From: Streptomyces liangshanensis
GTDB taxonomy: Bacteria > Actinomycetota > Actinomycetes > Streptomycetales > Streptomycetaceae
Assembly (NCBI RefSeq): GCF_011694815.1
Contig: NZ_CP050177.1
Location: 4,689,001 to 4,753,000 of the forward strand
Length of the DNA stretch: 64,000 nt
Direction: 5' to 3'
Positions 7,037 to 15,466 of this stretch are shown piece by piece. The notes under the pieces are model-generated. The model was given only the letters and a program-made list of their open reading frames with translations. It made no database searches and was not told the origin of the DNA. Every line of letters begins with the position of its first letter. Position 1 is the stretch's first letter. A program made the position numbers and the translations under genes.

Positions 7037-8032
7037 TCAGTAGCCGCGGCCGAGGTCGGCGCGCAGGAGGTTCGGGTCCGGGTTCGCCGGGGTCGAGTAG
7101 GCGGCGCTGGTCACGTACAGCGTGCCGTCGGCGATGCCGATCGAGGTGGGGTCGTCCAGACCGTCCGCGGCGCCGAGCACCACGGAACGGGTGCCGTCCG
7201 GCTTGATGAACAGGACGCGGTCGGAGCCGAAGTCCGCCGCGAACACACTGTCGCCGCGGCCGGGGAAGGCGAAGTCGTCGATGCCGGGCGTGCCGGTGTA
7301 CCTGGTCTGCGCCGTGCCCGCCCGGCCGTGCGGCCCGATCGGGATGCGCAGCAGGGTGCCCGCGTCCAGATTGGACACCCAGACCGCGTCGTTGTGCAGT
7401 TTCAGCCCGTTGGCGCCGAACGACGCCGTCCTGGCGAGCGCAGCCCCCGTCGCCCAGGCCGTGGGCCTGCCACCGGCGGCCGGGGCCCGCCAGACGGTGC
7501 CCAGCGAGGAATCCGCGATGTAGAGCTGACCGGTCGCGCGGTCGAGGGCGATCCCGTTGGGGAAACTGTCCGCGGGGAGGGCGACGACGCGCTGCGGGGT
7601 GCCGCCGGGACGGATGCGCCACACCCCGGTCCGGCTGTCGTTCCCGGCCGCGTAACCGACGTAGAAGGTGCCGTCCTGGTCCTTCGCCAGGCCGGTCGCG
7701 ATCGCCACACCGATCGTCGGGGTGCGGATCCCGCCGTCCGCCGGCGCGGGCAGGGTGGCGAGCACCTTGGTGCTCCCGTCGGCCGTCACCCTCGCGATCT
7801 GGTGGCTGCCGGCGAAGACCAGGGTGACCGAGTGGTCGGCGTCGACCACCTGGTTCTCCGGCAACTGCCCGGCGGCGGCGTCGAAGTGCTTCACGACCCG
7901 CGGGTGGGACACCGGCCAGTTCGACGCCGGTGAGCCGGTCGCCGACGCCGAGGCCACCCCGACGGGGGCGGCCAGCGCGGCGGCGGAGAGGACGAAGGCG
8001 ACGGCTGCCCGTAGGGCGGTTCGGTACGACAT
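7037..8032 (-). CDS. Secreted beta-propeller protein (SMP-30/NHL-like)
   Basis: A 331-aa exported protein. The signal peptide is MSYRTALRAAVAFVLSAAALA to VASAS. The mature chain shows regularly spaced blades with motifs such as GLAKDQDGTFYVGYA, PNGIALDRATGQLYIAD, LGTVWRAP, DDFAFPGRGDSVFAADFGSDRV and DDPTSIGIADGTLYVTSAA. These are typical of SMP-30/gluconolactonase or NHL six-bladed propellers. No catalytic residues can be assigned, so it may be a hydrolase or a binding protein. ATG 8032 is chosen because AGGAG lies just upstream and it gives a standard signal peptide. It is monocistronic; its divergent neighbour is more than 160 bp away. Confidence 0.75.
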   Translation of the reverse strand: MSYRTALRAAVAFVLSAAALAAPVGVASASATGSPASNWPVSHPRVVKHFDAAAGQLPENQVVDADHSVTLVFAGSHQIARVTADGSTKVLATLPAPADGGIRTPTIGVAIATGLAKDQDGTFYVGYAAGNDSRTGVWRIRPGGTPQRVVALPADSFPNGIALDRATGQLYIADSSLGTVWRAPAAGGRPTAWATGAALARTASFGANGLKLHNDAVWVSNLDAGTLLRIPIGPHGRAGTAQTRYTGTPGIDDFAFPGRGDSVFAADFGSDRVLFIKPDGTRSVVLGAADGLDDPTSIGIADGTLYVTSAAYSTPANPDPNLLRADLGRGY

Positions 8033-8198
8033 GGTGACTCCTGCTCGGAGGTGAAGGAGCATGGCCCGACAGCCATGCCGATCTGGCGGTGAGTCCGGAG
8101 CGGCTACCGCTCACACCATGTATACGAGCCGCGTTCCGCCCCTGGCCGGGGCGAAGGTGGCCCCGTGAGGGCCAGCTTTCCCGGCGAGGCGCGCCTGG

Positions 8199-8636
8199 TC
8201 AGACCAGGCAGAACTCGTTCCCCTCCGGGTCTGCCATCACGAAATGATCGGGCCTGCCCTGGAGTTCGTCCTCGCGGATCACCATCGCGCCCGCGGCCGT
8301 CAGCCGGTCCCTCGCCGCCGTCACCCGGGGCCACCGGATCTCCCACGGGGTCTCCCGGCCGCCGCCGATCTGGAGGTCCAGGTGGAGCCGGTTCTTGGCG
8401 ACCTTCGCCTCCGGCACCCGCAGGAACGAGATGCTGGGTCCCACGCCGTCCGGGTCGGACAGGTAGGCCCCGTCGTCCCACTCCTCCTCCGGTACGTCGT
8501 GCTGGGCGAACCACTCCTCCCAGCTCGCGAACCCGGCCGGTGCCGGACGCTCCACGTACCCGAGCGCCAACGCCCAGAACCGCGCCAGCTCGCCGGGCTG
8601 CGCGCAGTCGACGGTCACGGTCCACTTGGTCGACAT
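8199..8636 (-). CDS. VOC-superfamily (glyoxalase/bleomycin-resistance-like) protein
   Basis: A 145-aa protein beginning MSTKWTVTVDCAQPGELARFW, a typical start for Streptomyces VOC proteins (first beta strand, then a helix with the ARFWALALGY motif). Later segments include DPDGVGPSISFLRVPEAK, NRLHLDLQI and the final strand FVMADPEGNEFCLV. It probably forms a paired beta-alpha-beta-beta-beta fold with a metal or ligand site. The substrate is unknown. ATG 8636 is preferred over upstream in-frame codons because the family starts there. Confidence 0.8.
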   Translation of the reverse strand: MSTKWTVTVDCAQPGELARFWALALGYVERPAPAGFASWEEWFAQHDVPEEEWDDGAYLSDPDGVGPSISFLRVPEAKVAKNRLHLDLQIGGGRETPWEIRWPRVTAARDRLTAAGAMVIREDELQGRPDHFVMADPEGNEFCLV

Positions 8637-8737
8637 GAGGGTTCCTGTCAGCTCGGATCCGGGGGGTGGCGCGGCCTTCCGCGTCAGCAGGATAGTCCTC
8701 GCCTTTCGGGCGGCGGGCCCGCGCTCCGGGGAGGTCG

Positions 8738-9472
8738 TTACGACGCGGCGGGCCTCGCGAGAGTCAGTTCGGTCCACCGCCGCAGTTCCTCCGCGTGGCT
8801 CCCGACCGCCGTCGCCCGGGCGACCGCTGGGGCCTCTTCGGGCGAGGGCTCGCCCTTGCGGGAGAGCAGGGTGAGGGGCCAGGCCGGGACGCCGGACCGC
8901 ACTCCGTCGAAGGGATGCCAGTCCCAGGCCGCGTCGAACCGCCAGGCGCGCCCGTCCTGGTCGGCGACCTCGTCGCCCGGTTCGAGGAAGGCGTAGGGGC
9001 GGAGGAGCAGTCGGGCGCGGATCGGTTCGTCGCCCGCCGGGTCGATGGTGTAACCCTGGTCCTCGAACTCGGGGTTGTGGGTCTCGCCCCGCAGCAGGAC
9101 TTCTACGTACGACGCGGGCCGCGGCAGCATTCCGGTCACCAGGGGCGGATCGAAATGGTGGATCGCGTGGACGTGCACGACAGTTGGGGGGATGCCCACC
9201 CGGCAGGTGTCGCCGGGTTTCAGCGCGGTCTCCGCCGGCTCGGTTCGGAAGATCTCCTGGTCGTATTCGTAGGACTCAGGGGTGGGAAGCCCCCTGTCGC
9301 CGTTCCACCTGAAGTTTGCGGCCTGCGGGTCCACTTCCGACCACGGCCACCGTACGGAGACGTGGAAGGGGGTGGTCCCGGTGACCGTGGTCTCGGTGAA
9401 CGCACACTCCAACTCCAGTACGTCACCGGCCCGGAACCGGTCCCCACCGCTGTCCGCACTCTGCCCGTCCAC
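8738..9472 (-). CDS. Conserved-looking hypothetical protein
   Basis: A 244-aa soluble acidic protein with no family I recognise. It starts MDGQSADSGGDRFRAGDVLELECAF from GTG 9472, which has GAGGAGG 5 nt upstream; longer in-frame versions would overlap the divergent gene at 9518. Notable segments are PFHVSVRWPWSEVDP, a Pro/His-rich stretch (VVHVHAIHHFDPPLVTG) and AWRFDAAWDWHPFDG. No signal peptide or membrane segment is visible. It may be an immunity-like or small-molecule-binding protein, but nothing in the sequence proves this. Confidence 0.6.
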   Translation of the reverse strand: MDGQSADSGGDRFRAGDVLELECAFTETTVTGTTPFHVSVRWPWSEVDPQAANFRWNGDRGLPTPESYEYDQEIFRTEPAETALKPGDTCRVGIPPTVVHVHAIHHFDPPLVTGMLPRPASYVEVLLRGETHNPEFEDQGYTIDPAGDEPIRARLLLRPYAFLEPGDEVADQDGRAWRFDAAWDWHPFDGVRSGVPAWPLTLLSRKGEPSPEEAPAVARATAVGSHAEELRRWTELTLARPAAS

Positions 9473-9517
9473 CGCGTCCTCCTCGAAGTTCAGGGCGATC
9501 CTGGTACTACTTGATTC

Positions 9518-9892
9518 ATGCAGGAAGAGACGGCGCGGTCCGCGATCGATACGTTCATCTCCGCCTTCAACGCCTCGGACGACACGTATGTGACGGCGTT
9601 GCTCTCGCAGGCGCTCACCTCGGACGTCGTCTTCTGGGGGCCGTTGGGCCGCAGCGAGGGGATCGAGGCGGTCGAGCGGTTCGTGCTGGACCTCCGGAAG
9701 CACCCGGCCGGGCCCGGTTCGATGGTCCGGTGCTCGGCGGTGGACATGCCGGACGAGTGGGCCCGTTACCAGTGGGTCTTCGCCACCCCGGACGGAGGCC
9801 CCCGCCTGGCGGGAACGGATGTCGTCCACCTGCGCAGGAGCCTCATCGACCAGATCATCGTCTTCGCGGGGGAGATCGATCCGTCCCCGTGA
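9518..9892 (+). CDS. SnoaL-like/NTF2-fold protein
   Basis: A 124-aa protein with the layout of the SnoaL-like NTF2 superfamily: an N-terminal helix (AIDTFISAFNASDDTYVTALLSQALT), a strand with DVVFWGPLGRSEGIEAVERFV, and the later beta sheet ARYQWVFATPDGGPRLAGTDVVHL ending IDQIIVFAGEID. Members are small isomerases, cyclases or binding proteins with a conical pocket; the reaction here is unknown. It is divergent from the hypothetical gene at 8738-9472 with only 45 bp between starts. Confidence 0.7.
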   Translation: MQEETARSAIDTFISAFNASDDTYVTALLSQALTSDVVFWGPLGRSEGIEAVERFVLDLRKHPAGPGSMVRCSAVDMPDEWARYQWVFATPDGGPRLAGTDVVHLRRSLIDQIIVFAGEIDPSP

Positions 9893-9901
9893 GGGTTCCG
9901 G

Positions 9902-10099
9902 TCAGTTCGGGTCGCCGACGAGGGTGAGCAGGGCTGTCCAGGCGGTGGGGGAGAAGGTGAGGACGGGGCCGGTCGGGTTCTTGCTGTCGCGGACCGGGAT
10001 GAGGTTGTGGGTTGCCGCGTAGGTGGGGGACCACTCGATGCAGTTGCCGCCGTCGCCGCCGCTGTATGTGCTCTTGACCCACTCGCGGATGTTGGTCAT
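9902..10099 (-). CDS. DUF397 protein, partner of the XRE regulator
   Basis: A 65-aa protein with the hallmarks of DUF397: WVKSTYSGGDGGNCIEW near the N-terminus, IPVRDSKNPTGPVLTFSPTAW in the middle, then a short tail. These proteins are almost always encoded next to an XRE-type DNA-binding protein, and some pairs behave like antitoxin- or bldB/whiJ-like regulators. Here ATG 10099 overlaps the XRE stop codon by 4 bp, so the two should be translationally coupled. Confidence 0.9.
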   Translation of the reverse strand: MTNIREWVKSTYSGGDGGNCIEWSPTYAATHNLIPVRDSKNPTGPVLTFSPTAWTALLTLVGDPN

Positions 10100-10926
10100 G
10101 TCGCGTGATCCTCCGTGATCTTGCGGATGAAGGCCGCTGAGTCGTCGGGCGACAGTGCCGCGGCGCGCAGCCTGTCGTACGTGGACTGCGCGTTCGCGAC
10201 GGCTGTCGCCGAGTCGGTTACGTGTCCTCGACCCGTCGTCTCCGAGTACATGACGGGTGCCCCGTCCTCCTGCGTTAGCAGGATAAACGGAACGTGTGAA
10301 GCGGGCGCACCCGCTCTGAAGGGGAGCACCTGGATCATGATGTGGGGTGATTCAGCCACGCTGACCAAGTGGTTGCGCTGTTCGGCCATGACCTCGTTGC
10401 CGCCCACCGCCGTGCGCAGAACACCCTCGTGGAAGATCACCCATAGAAGTGGTGGAGCCTCACGGTTCATGACATCGCGACGTTGGAGACGTGCCTCGAC
10501 CCATCCGTTGATCGTTGCATCGGCGGCACGTGGGTGCATGGCACGGAACACCGCCTTGGCGTAGGCGGGTGTTTGCAACATGCCCATGATGAACGCGTTC
10601 GAGTAGTCCGAGATCGTCGTCGCCGTCTGTTCCAGCTTCACGTACGGGATGAACCAGCCCGGGTGGCCGCGTTCGCTCACGCGGCGGCGGAGGCGGCCGA
10701 AGCTGCCTGGGGTGCCGAAGACGCGGTCGCATGCGTCGGCGAACTGTTGGGATGCCAGTAACGCGCCGCTCTCCACCTTGCTCACGTACGGGCGCTTGTA
10801 GTGCGTCGCCTCGGCCAGTTGTTCCTGGGTCATTCCCGCGAACTCTCTCGCGTGCCTGACCTCGTTCCCGAAGTAGGCGGCCCCGTCCTGCGGTTCGGCG
10901 GATTCCTCTACGGCTGTTTCGCTCAT
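10096..10926 (-). CDS. XRE-family regulator with C-terminal DUF5753
   Basis: A 276-aa transcription regulator. The helix-turn-helix lies at about residues 20-75 (GNEVRHAREFAGMTQEQLAEATHYKRPYVSKVESG). The rest has the DUF5753 pattern (SNAFIMGMLQTPAYAKAVF, RRDVMNREAPPLLWVIFHEGVLRT, MIQVLPFRAGAPASHVPFILL, DRLRAAALSPDDSAAFI). AAGGAG precedes ATG 10926. Codon 56 (10761-10759) is TTA, the rare leucine codon read by bldA tRNA, so translation may depend on developmental stage. WhiJ/AbaA-type loci of Streptomyces have the same pairing with DUF397 and often affect sporulation or antibiotic production. Confidence 0.9.
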   Translation of the reverse strand: MSETAVEESAEPQDGAAYFGNEVRHAREFAGMTQEQLAEATHYKRPYVSKVESGALLASQQFADACDRVFGTPGSFGRLRRRVSERGHPGWFIPYVKLEQTATTISDYSNAFIMGMLQTPAYAKAVFRAMHPRAADATINGWVEARLQRRDVMNREAPPLLWVIFHEGVLRTAVGGNEVMAEQRNHLVSVAESPHIMIQVLPFRAGAPASHVPFILLTQEDGAPVMYSETTGRGHVTDSATAVANAQSTYDRLRAAALSPDDSAAFIRKITEDHAT

Positions 10927-11044
10927 TTGTTCAACTCCTTTGCGTTCCACGTGGTTTGGAACGCGGTTTTTGCTGTTCAGCGTAGAGGCTCGTGGTCATG
11001 CTGGGAGGCGAAATCATTCGATCGCGGGTGGAGAGGAATCCGGA

Positions 11045-11212
11045 ATGGCGGAGGTTCGCGCCGACGAGGACGAGTTGGCGGCGTTAATCGAGCAGGGGGG
11101 CTTCTGGCGCCTCGTACCCGAGTGGGTTCCCAGGGAATTCGCCGTACCGACAAGGGAGTTGGCGGAGCGGGTGGCGCTCGGGCTCAGGCGGTCGCTCGAT
11201 GACCGGCAGTGA
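11045..11212 (+). CDS. Small TTA-containing protein divergent from the XRE regulator
   Basis: A 55-aa acidic protein (MAEVRADEDELAALIEQGGF then WRLVPEWVPREFAVPTREL). GGAGAGGA lies just upstream of ATG 11045. Codon 14 (11084-11086) is TTA. It overlaps the next small gene by 14 bp, so the two are likely coupled. I do not recognise a domain. Small proteins of this type are common beside XRE/DUF397 pairs in Streptomyces, which suggests a role in the same regulatory module. Confidence 0.6.
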   Translation: MAEVRADEDELAALIEQGGFWRLVPEWVPREFAVPTRELAERVALGLRRSLDDRQ

Positions 11213-11471
11213 GGCGCGGCGGTTGCTGTCCCGGCTGGTGGACGCGTTCGGGGTGGACGGGGCGTTGGTGGTGTGGAAGGCGGGTCCGGGGGGAGAACCG
11301 GGCGGCGGTGCCGACGGGGCGGATCTCGCGCCCGGGTCGGGGCTTCGGTGGCCGGACTGTGAATGCGGGCATTCTTTGTGCCCCGATTACAAGCCGCCCG
11401 TTTCCCCTGCGGAGGAACTCAGCGCGCGGGTTGCCGAACGGAACAAGTGGAGTCGGCGGGGGCGGCTGTGA
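11199..11471 (+). CDS. Small hypothetical protein with a Cys/His cluster
   Basis: A 90-aa protein starting MTGSEARRLLSRLVDAFGVD. The middle is Gly-rich and the C-terminal half carries WPDCECGHSLCPDY, a cluster of three Cys and one His that could bind zinc. It ends PPVSPAEELSARVAERNKWS. It overlaps the preceding gene by 14 bp. The function is unknown. Confidence 0.6.
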   Translation: MTGSEARRLLSRLVDAFGVDGALVVWKAGPGGEPGGGADGADLAPGSGLRWPDCECGHSLCPDYKPPVSPAEELSARVAERNKWSRRGRL

Positions 11472-11484
11472 AGGAAAGGGGAAA

Positions 11485-11508
11485 GGGGCACGGCGTCGGC
11501 CGTGCCCC
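11485..11508. terminator. 10-bp hairpin between convergent genes
   Basis: GGGGCACGGC (11485-11494) pairs perfectly with 11499-11508 around a GTCG loop. It lies between the end of the small-gene pair and the end of the leftward gene at 11521, so it can serve both strands. Confidence 0.75.
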
Positions 11509-11520
11509 CGGTGGTGCGGC

Positions 11521-12207
11521 TCAGACGCGGGTGATCTTGGGGAAGGCCTTCGTGGTGTCGACGTAGTACTTGCGGACCAGCGGGCCGAAGCCGCTCTCCG
11601 CGCCGCCCAGGATCATCGCCTTGACGGCGTCCAGGCTCCCGGCGGCGGTGAAGTCCTGCGGCTTGGTCTCGGTCTCGCCGGTGACCACCTTCTTCCACGC
11701 CGCCTGGGACTCCGTCGTGGCGCTGACGTCCGGGTCGAAGCCCAGGTAGTAGCCGCGTCCGTCGCTCTCCTGCCCGACGGCGAGGAAGACGATCACGTGG
11801 AATCCGACGTTGCGTTCGTTGTTGAACTTGCTCTTGGCCCCGCCCACGTGTCCGGTCGAGCCGTTGACGTACACGGCGCGCTCGGCCTTCACGGCCTTGT
11901 CGATGGCGGCCCACTTGGCCGCGACGCCGCCGATCGCGACCGCGAGGTCGCTGGGCTCGTACAGCCCGCCCTCCCCGGGGCTCAGTAGAGCGCCGACCCG
12001 CCGGGCGCGTACCTGGCAGTCGCTGTCCAGCATCTTCGCGAACGTGGAATCGGCCGGCATCTGGAGCCAGCACTTGAGGCGGTCGAGCGCGGTGCCCGTC
12101 GTCGCGTCCACCGCCTTCGCGATCCGCTCCCTGATGTCCTTGATCGTCGGTGTGGTCGTGTCGCCGGCTTGGACGTAGGCCTGCTCGATCATGAAATATC
12201 CCCCCAT
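11521..12207 (-). CDS. Hypothetical protein, possibly secreted or phage-tail-like
   Basis: A 228-aa protein I cannot assign. It lacks a signal peptide. Segments include IKDIRERIAKAVDATTGTALDRLKCWLQMPADSTFAKMLDS, VRARRVGALLSPGEGGLYEP, AVYVNGSTGHVGGAKSKFNNE and FHVIVFLAVGQESDGRGYYLGFDPD. The two candidate starts are ATG 12207 (GAAGGGGAA 8 nt upstream) and ATG 12192 (GGGGGA 5 nt upstream). It is monocistronic, between a convergent small-gene pair and the acid phosphatase. Confidence 0.55.
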   Translation of the reverse strand: MGGYFMIEQAYVQAGDTTTPTIKDIRERIAKAVDATTGTALDRLKCWLQMPADSTFAKMLDSDCQVRARRVGALLSPGEGGLYEPSDLAVAIGGVAAKWAAIDKAVKAERAVYVNGSTGHVGGAKSKFNNERNVGFHVIVFLAVGQESDGRGYYLGFDPDVSATTESQAAWKKVVTGETETKPQDFTAAGSLDAVKAMILGGAESGFGPLVRKYYVDTTKAFPKITRV

Positions 12208-12318
12208 ATTGGGTTCCCCTTCGCTTCACTATGACGCACGGGGGGTGCCCGCGGTAGAGCGGAGCGTGAAGCTCGGGGGGAGGGGTGGCGTGCCGCCGTG
12301 TCGGGGACGGCCGTGTGG

Positions 12319-12350
12319 AACGCTCGGCTGGGGGAGCCCAGCCGAGCGTT
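12319..12350 (-). terminator. Perfect 14-bp hairpin downstream of the acid phosphatase
   Basis: AACGCTCGGCTGGG (12319-12332) pairs with 12337-12350 around a GGAG loop, 34 bp after the stop of the leftward phosphatase gene. Confidence 0.85.
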
Positions 12351-12383
12351 TGAAGGCGTTGCTTGCCGCGTGACGGCGGTGGG

Positions 12384-13031
12384 TCAGGAGAGGGCGCCGT
12401 CGTAGTCGGGGAGCTTGAAGGTCTTCTCCGCGTGGCCGCCCACGAAGTCGGACGTGTTGTTGCCTATGTTGGCGATGATCGTGTAGCCGCGGCGCTCGAT
12501 GTCGGCTCTCTTGGACGCCTTGTACGTGCCCGCGTCGCCGAACAGGTCGCCGATGCTCCGCTCGTACAGGCCGGTGACCGGGTAGCCGACGGACGTCAGG
12601 TTCGGCTTGGTCACCCAGCCGATGAAGTCGGGGCGGGCGGTGATGAAGAAGACCGCCACGCCGTGGGCGTCCGCGTAGCGGGCGAGGTCGAGGGTGGGGG
12701 CGACGGCGGGGGAGGGCGGGAAGGGGGAGAAGTAGGTCTCCAGCGAGGTGTTGTCGATGTCGAGGACGATCGCCTTCTTCTGGCCCGAGCCGTCGGCGAT
12801 GCGCTGTTCGAGGTACGGGCGGGCCTCGTCCGTCACCTTGCGTACGTCGGCCTGCCAGGTGGCGTAGTCGACGGCTGCGGCGGCGGAGGTGGCCGCGGAC
12901 GCGGACGCGGTGGTGGGGGCCGGGGGCGGGGTCGACGGGGCTGCCTGGGCGGTGGTCGTGCCCGCCAGGGCCACGAGTGCCGCTGTGGCGACGGCGGCGC
13001 CAAGTCGATTGATCCGCAGGGGGGTTGCCAT
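12384..13031 (-). CDS. Secreted HAD-family acid phosphatase
   Basis: A 215-aa exported phosphatase of the class B acid phosphatase type. The signal peptide is MATPLRINRLGAAVATAALVALAGTTTAQA. The HAD motif I is VLDIDNTSLET (DxDxT, nucleophile Asp and acid/base Asp), and motif II is VFFITARPD. A later Lys-containing segment (YKASKRADIERRGYTIIANIGNN) followed by SDFVGGHAEKTFKLPDY fits motifs III and IV. GGAGGAACC precedes ATG 13031. It probably scavenges phosphate outside the cell; I see no clear PHO box upstream. Confidence 0.85.
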   Translation of the reverse strand: MATPLRINRLGAAVATAALVALAGTTTAQAAPSTPPPAPTTASASAATSAAAAVDYATWQADVRKVTDEARPYLEQRIADGSGQKKAIVLDIDNTSLETYFSPFPPSPAVAPTLDLARYADAHGVAVFFITARPDFIGWVTKPNLTSVGYPVTGLYERSIGDLFGDAGTYKASKRADIERRGYTIIANIGNNTSDFVGGHAEKTFKLPDYDGALS

Positions 13032-13243
13032 GGTTCCTCCTCGGTGTCCGGGCCCGGGGTGCGGGTGCCGGGTTTGCTGTTGATCCAGACCTAAGCCGAG
13101 AAGAGTGGTGCGCGGGGTGTGGGTGGCGAAGTCGGGCGGTGAATGTTTGGTGACATGGACACGTCTGGATGGTGGGGGGTGCGGCTCGGCCGCGGCTCGG
13201 CTGTGGCTCCGGGTGGTTCGCGCTGGTTCGGTACTGTGCCGGG

Positions 13244-14044
13244 GTGCTGACCGTGACAAGCGTGAACGTGAATGGCCTCCGCGCCGCCGCCAAGAAGGGC
13301 TTCGTGGAGTGGCTCGCCGGCACCTCCGCCGACGTGGTCTGCCTCCAGGAGGTGCGGGCCGAGCCCGATCAGCTGCCGGCCGGCGTGCGGGAGCCGGCGG
13401 GCTGGCACACCGTGCACGCGCCGGCCCTCGCGAAGGGGCGGGCGGGGGTGTCGCTGTACACGCGCCGGGAGCCGGACGGGACGCGGATCGGCTTCGGCAG
13501 CGAGGAGTTCGACGCGAGCGGGCGGTACGTGGAGGTCGATCTGCCCGGCGTGACGGTGGCCAGCCTCTACCTGCCCTCGGGCGAGGTGGGCACCGTACGG
13601 CAGGAGGAGAAGTACCGCTTCATGGACGAGTTCCTCGTGTACCTGGAGGGGCTGCGGAAGCGGGCGGAGGCGGCGGGGCGCGAGGTGGTGGTCTGCGGGG
13701 ACTGGAACATCGCGCACACCCCGGCCGACCTCAAGAACTGGAAGGCCAACGCCAAGTCGTCCGGCTTCCTGCCCGAGGAGCGCGCCTGGCTGACGCGGGT
13801 CTTCGACGAGGTCGGTTACGTGGACGTCGTACGGGCGCAGCACCCGGACCAGGAGGGGCCGTACTCCTGGTGGTCGTACCGGGGGCGCGCCTTCGACAAC
13901 GATTCGGGCTGGCGCATCGACCTCCAGGTGGCGACGCCGGGGCTGGCGGAGCGCGTGGTGAAGGCGTATGTGGAGCGGGCGGCGACGCACGGGGAGCGGT
14001 GGAGCGACCACGCGCCGGTGACGGTGGTCTTCGACCGGGGTTAG
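13244..14044 (+). CDS. xth: Exodeoxyribonuclease III
   Basis: A 266-aa AP endonuclease/3'-5' exonuclease of base excision repair. The motifs are intact: SVNVNGLRAAAKKGF at the start, VVCLQEVRAE with the metal-binding Glu, VVCGDWNIAHTPADLKNW with the catalytic Asp and Asn, and the C-terminal GWRIDLQVATPGL and RWSDHAPVTVVFD with the catalytic Asp-His pair. GTG 13244 is chosen because the family starts exactly there (MLTVTSVNVNG). It is convergent with the MerR gene and separated from it by only 36 bp. Confidence 0.93.
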   Translation: MLTVTSVNVNGLRAAAKKGFVEWLAGTSADVVCLQEVRAEPDQLPAGVREPAGWHTVHAPALAKGRAGVSLYTRREPDGTRIGFGSEEFDASGRYVEVDLPGVTVASLYLPSGEVGTVRQEEKYRFMDEFLVYLEGLRKRAEAAGREVVVCGDWNIAHTPADLKNWKANAKSSGFLPEERAWLTRVFDEVGYVDVVRAQHPDQEGPYSWWSYRGRAFDNDSGWRIDLQVATPGLAERVVKAYVERAATHGERWSDHAPVTVVFDRG

Positions 14045-14080
14045 TTCGACCGGGGTGAGGGGGCGCGTTCGCGTCCGGTC

Positions 14081-14737
14081 TCAGGGGCTGGAGGGTGGCG
14101 GGCGTAGTTTGCGGTCCAGGGCCATGGAGAGTTCCGCTGCCACCACGGTCTGGGCCAGGGGGCGGAGGGTGGTGGGGTCCGGGTCCGGGTTGGCGGTGTG
14201 GGTGCGGAGGGTGGTCACGAACAGGTCGGCCAGGGCGTCCGCGTGGGCGCGGACCTCGATCGCCGCCGCCAGGACCGCGGCGAGGGGGACGCCCTCGCGG
14301 ACCAGGGCCGAGGAGGCGTCCAGGAGGCGGCGGCTGATGTGGACGATGTCGTTGCCGTCGACGGCCAGGTAGCCGAGGTCCAGGGCGGCGGCGAGGTTCT
14401 CGGGGGTGACCTCGCCCTCGAAGTGGTCGGCCAGCTCCTCGGGGGAGAGGCGGACGGGGGTTTCCTCGGTCGGTTCGTCCAGGCCGAGCGCCGAGGCGAA
14501 GCCGTCGGGGGTCCGCGCCGCCTCGAAGGCGGCGGCCAGGTCGGCGATGCCGTTGAGGGTGTGGCCGCGTTCCAACAGGGCCGCGATCGTGCGGAGTCGG
14601 GCCAGGTGGCCGTCGTCGTACCAGGCGATCCTGCCGTCGCGGCGCGGTGGCGCGATGAGGCCGCGCTCGCGGTAGAAGCGCACGGTGCGGACCGTGATGC
14701 CCGCCGCGCGGGCCAGGTCGGCCATGCGGTACTCCAT
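14081..14737 (-). CDS. MerR-family transcriptional regulator
   Basis: A 218-aa regulator with an N-terminal MerR winged helix-turn-helix (MEYRMADLARAAGITVRTVRFYRERGLIAPPRRDGRIAWYDDGHLARL) and a long effector domain. The linker helix LRTIAALLERGHTLNGIADL is typical. The C-terminal region contains EELADHFEGEVTPENLAAALDLGYL and alpha-helical segments with no cysteines, so metal sensing of the classic MerR kind is unlikely. The inducer is unknown. It is divergent from the GNAT gene, about 100 bp away. Confidence 0.88.
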   Translation of the reverse strand: MEYRMADLARAAGITVRTVRFYRERGLIAPPRRDGRIAWYDDGHLARLRTIAALLERGHTLNGIADLAAAFEAARTPDGFASALGLDEPTEETPVRLSPEELADHFEGEVTPENLAAALDLGYLAVDGNDIVHISRRLLDASSALVREGVPLAAVLAAAIEVRAHADALADLFVTTLRTHTANPDPDPTTLRPLAQTVVAAELSMALDRKLRPPPSSP

Positions 14738-14836
14738 GGCCGTCACTTTATGGGGTGCGGGGGAGGCGGGCCGGTCCACGTGCTTCGGGCGGTAACCCGT
14801 TGCTGTCGCTTTCGTGGGTACGGCAGGGTGGGCGGC

Positions 14837-15364
14837 ATGCTCGAACTGCGCGCTGTGGACTCGGACGACTGGGCGGTCTGGCGGGAACTGCGCCTGGCGG
14901 CGCTGGCGGAGGCGCCGTACGCGTTCGGGTCGACGCTTGCCCAGTGGCAGGGGGACGGCGACCGCGAGGAGCGCTGGCGTGCGCGGCTGGGGATTCCGGG
15001 CGCGCATGACGTGATCGCGGTGGTGGACGGCCGGCCCGCGGGGATGGCGAGCGGGGTGCCGGTGACGGGCGCGGAGGGCGCGGAGGACTGCGTCGAGCTG
15101 ATCTCGATGTGGGTGAGTCCGGCGGCCCGGGGGAGGGGCGTCGGCGATTCCCTGATCGGGGAGGTCGTGCGGTGGGCGGTGGCGCGGGGGGCCAGGTCCC
15201 TGCGCCTGTCGGTGATGCCGGACAACGGGAGGGCTGTGGCCCTTTACGAGCGCAACGGGTTCACGGACGCTGGTGCGCCAGTTGCTGCTCAGCGGGACGG
15301 TGCGGGCGCGAGTGCGAGTGCGGGCACTGGTGCGGAGCGGGCCATGGTTATGGATCTGCGGTGA
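14837..15364 (+). CDS. GNAT-family N-acetyltransferase
   Basis: A 175-aa acetyltransferase. It begins MLELRAVDSDDWAVWRELRLAALAEAPYAFG. The acetyl-CoA binding motif A is ISMWVSPAARGRGVGDSLIGEVVRWA and motif B is LRLSVMPDNGRAVALYERNGF. Small-molecule or protein N-termini are both possible substrates. The last 25 residues form an Ala/Gly/Ser-rich tail (GAGASASAGTGAE) before MVMDLR. Confidence 0.88.
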   Translation: MLELRAVDSDDWAVWRELRLAALAEAPYAFGSTLAQWQGDGDREERWRARLGIPGAHDVIAVVDGRPAGMASGVPVTGAEGAEDCVELISMWVSPAARGRGVGDSLIGEVVRWAVARGARSLRLSVMPDNGRAVALYERNGFTDAGAPVAAQRDGAGASASAGTGAERAMVMDLR

Positions 15365-15466
15365 GCACCCTTGTCGCGCGCGTAGGTCTCGTAGGAGCGA
15401 GATGATAGAACCGATGGGTGGTCCGGTCGGTGGAGTGGTCTGCCTGGACGGAATGGGGGGGAATTC

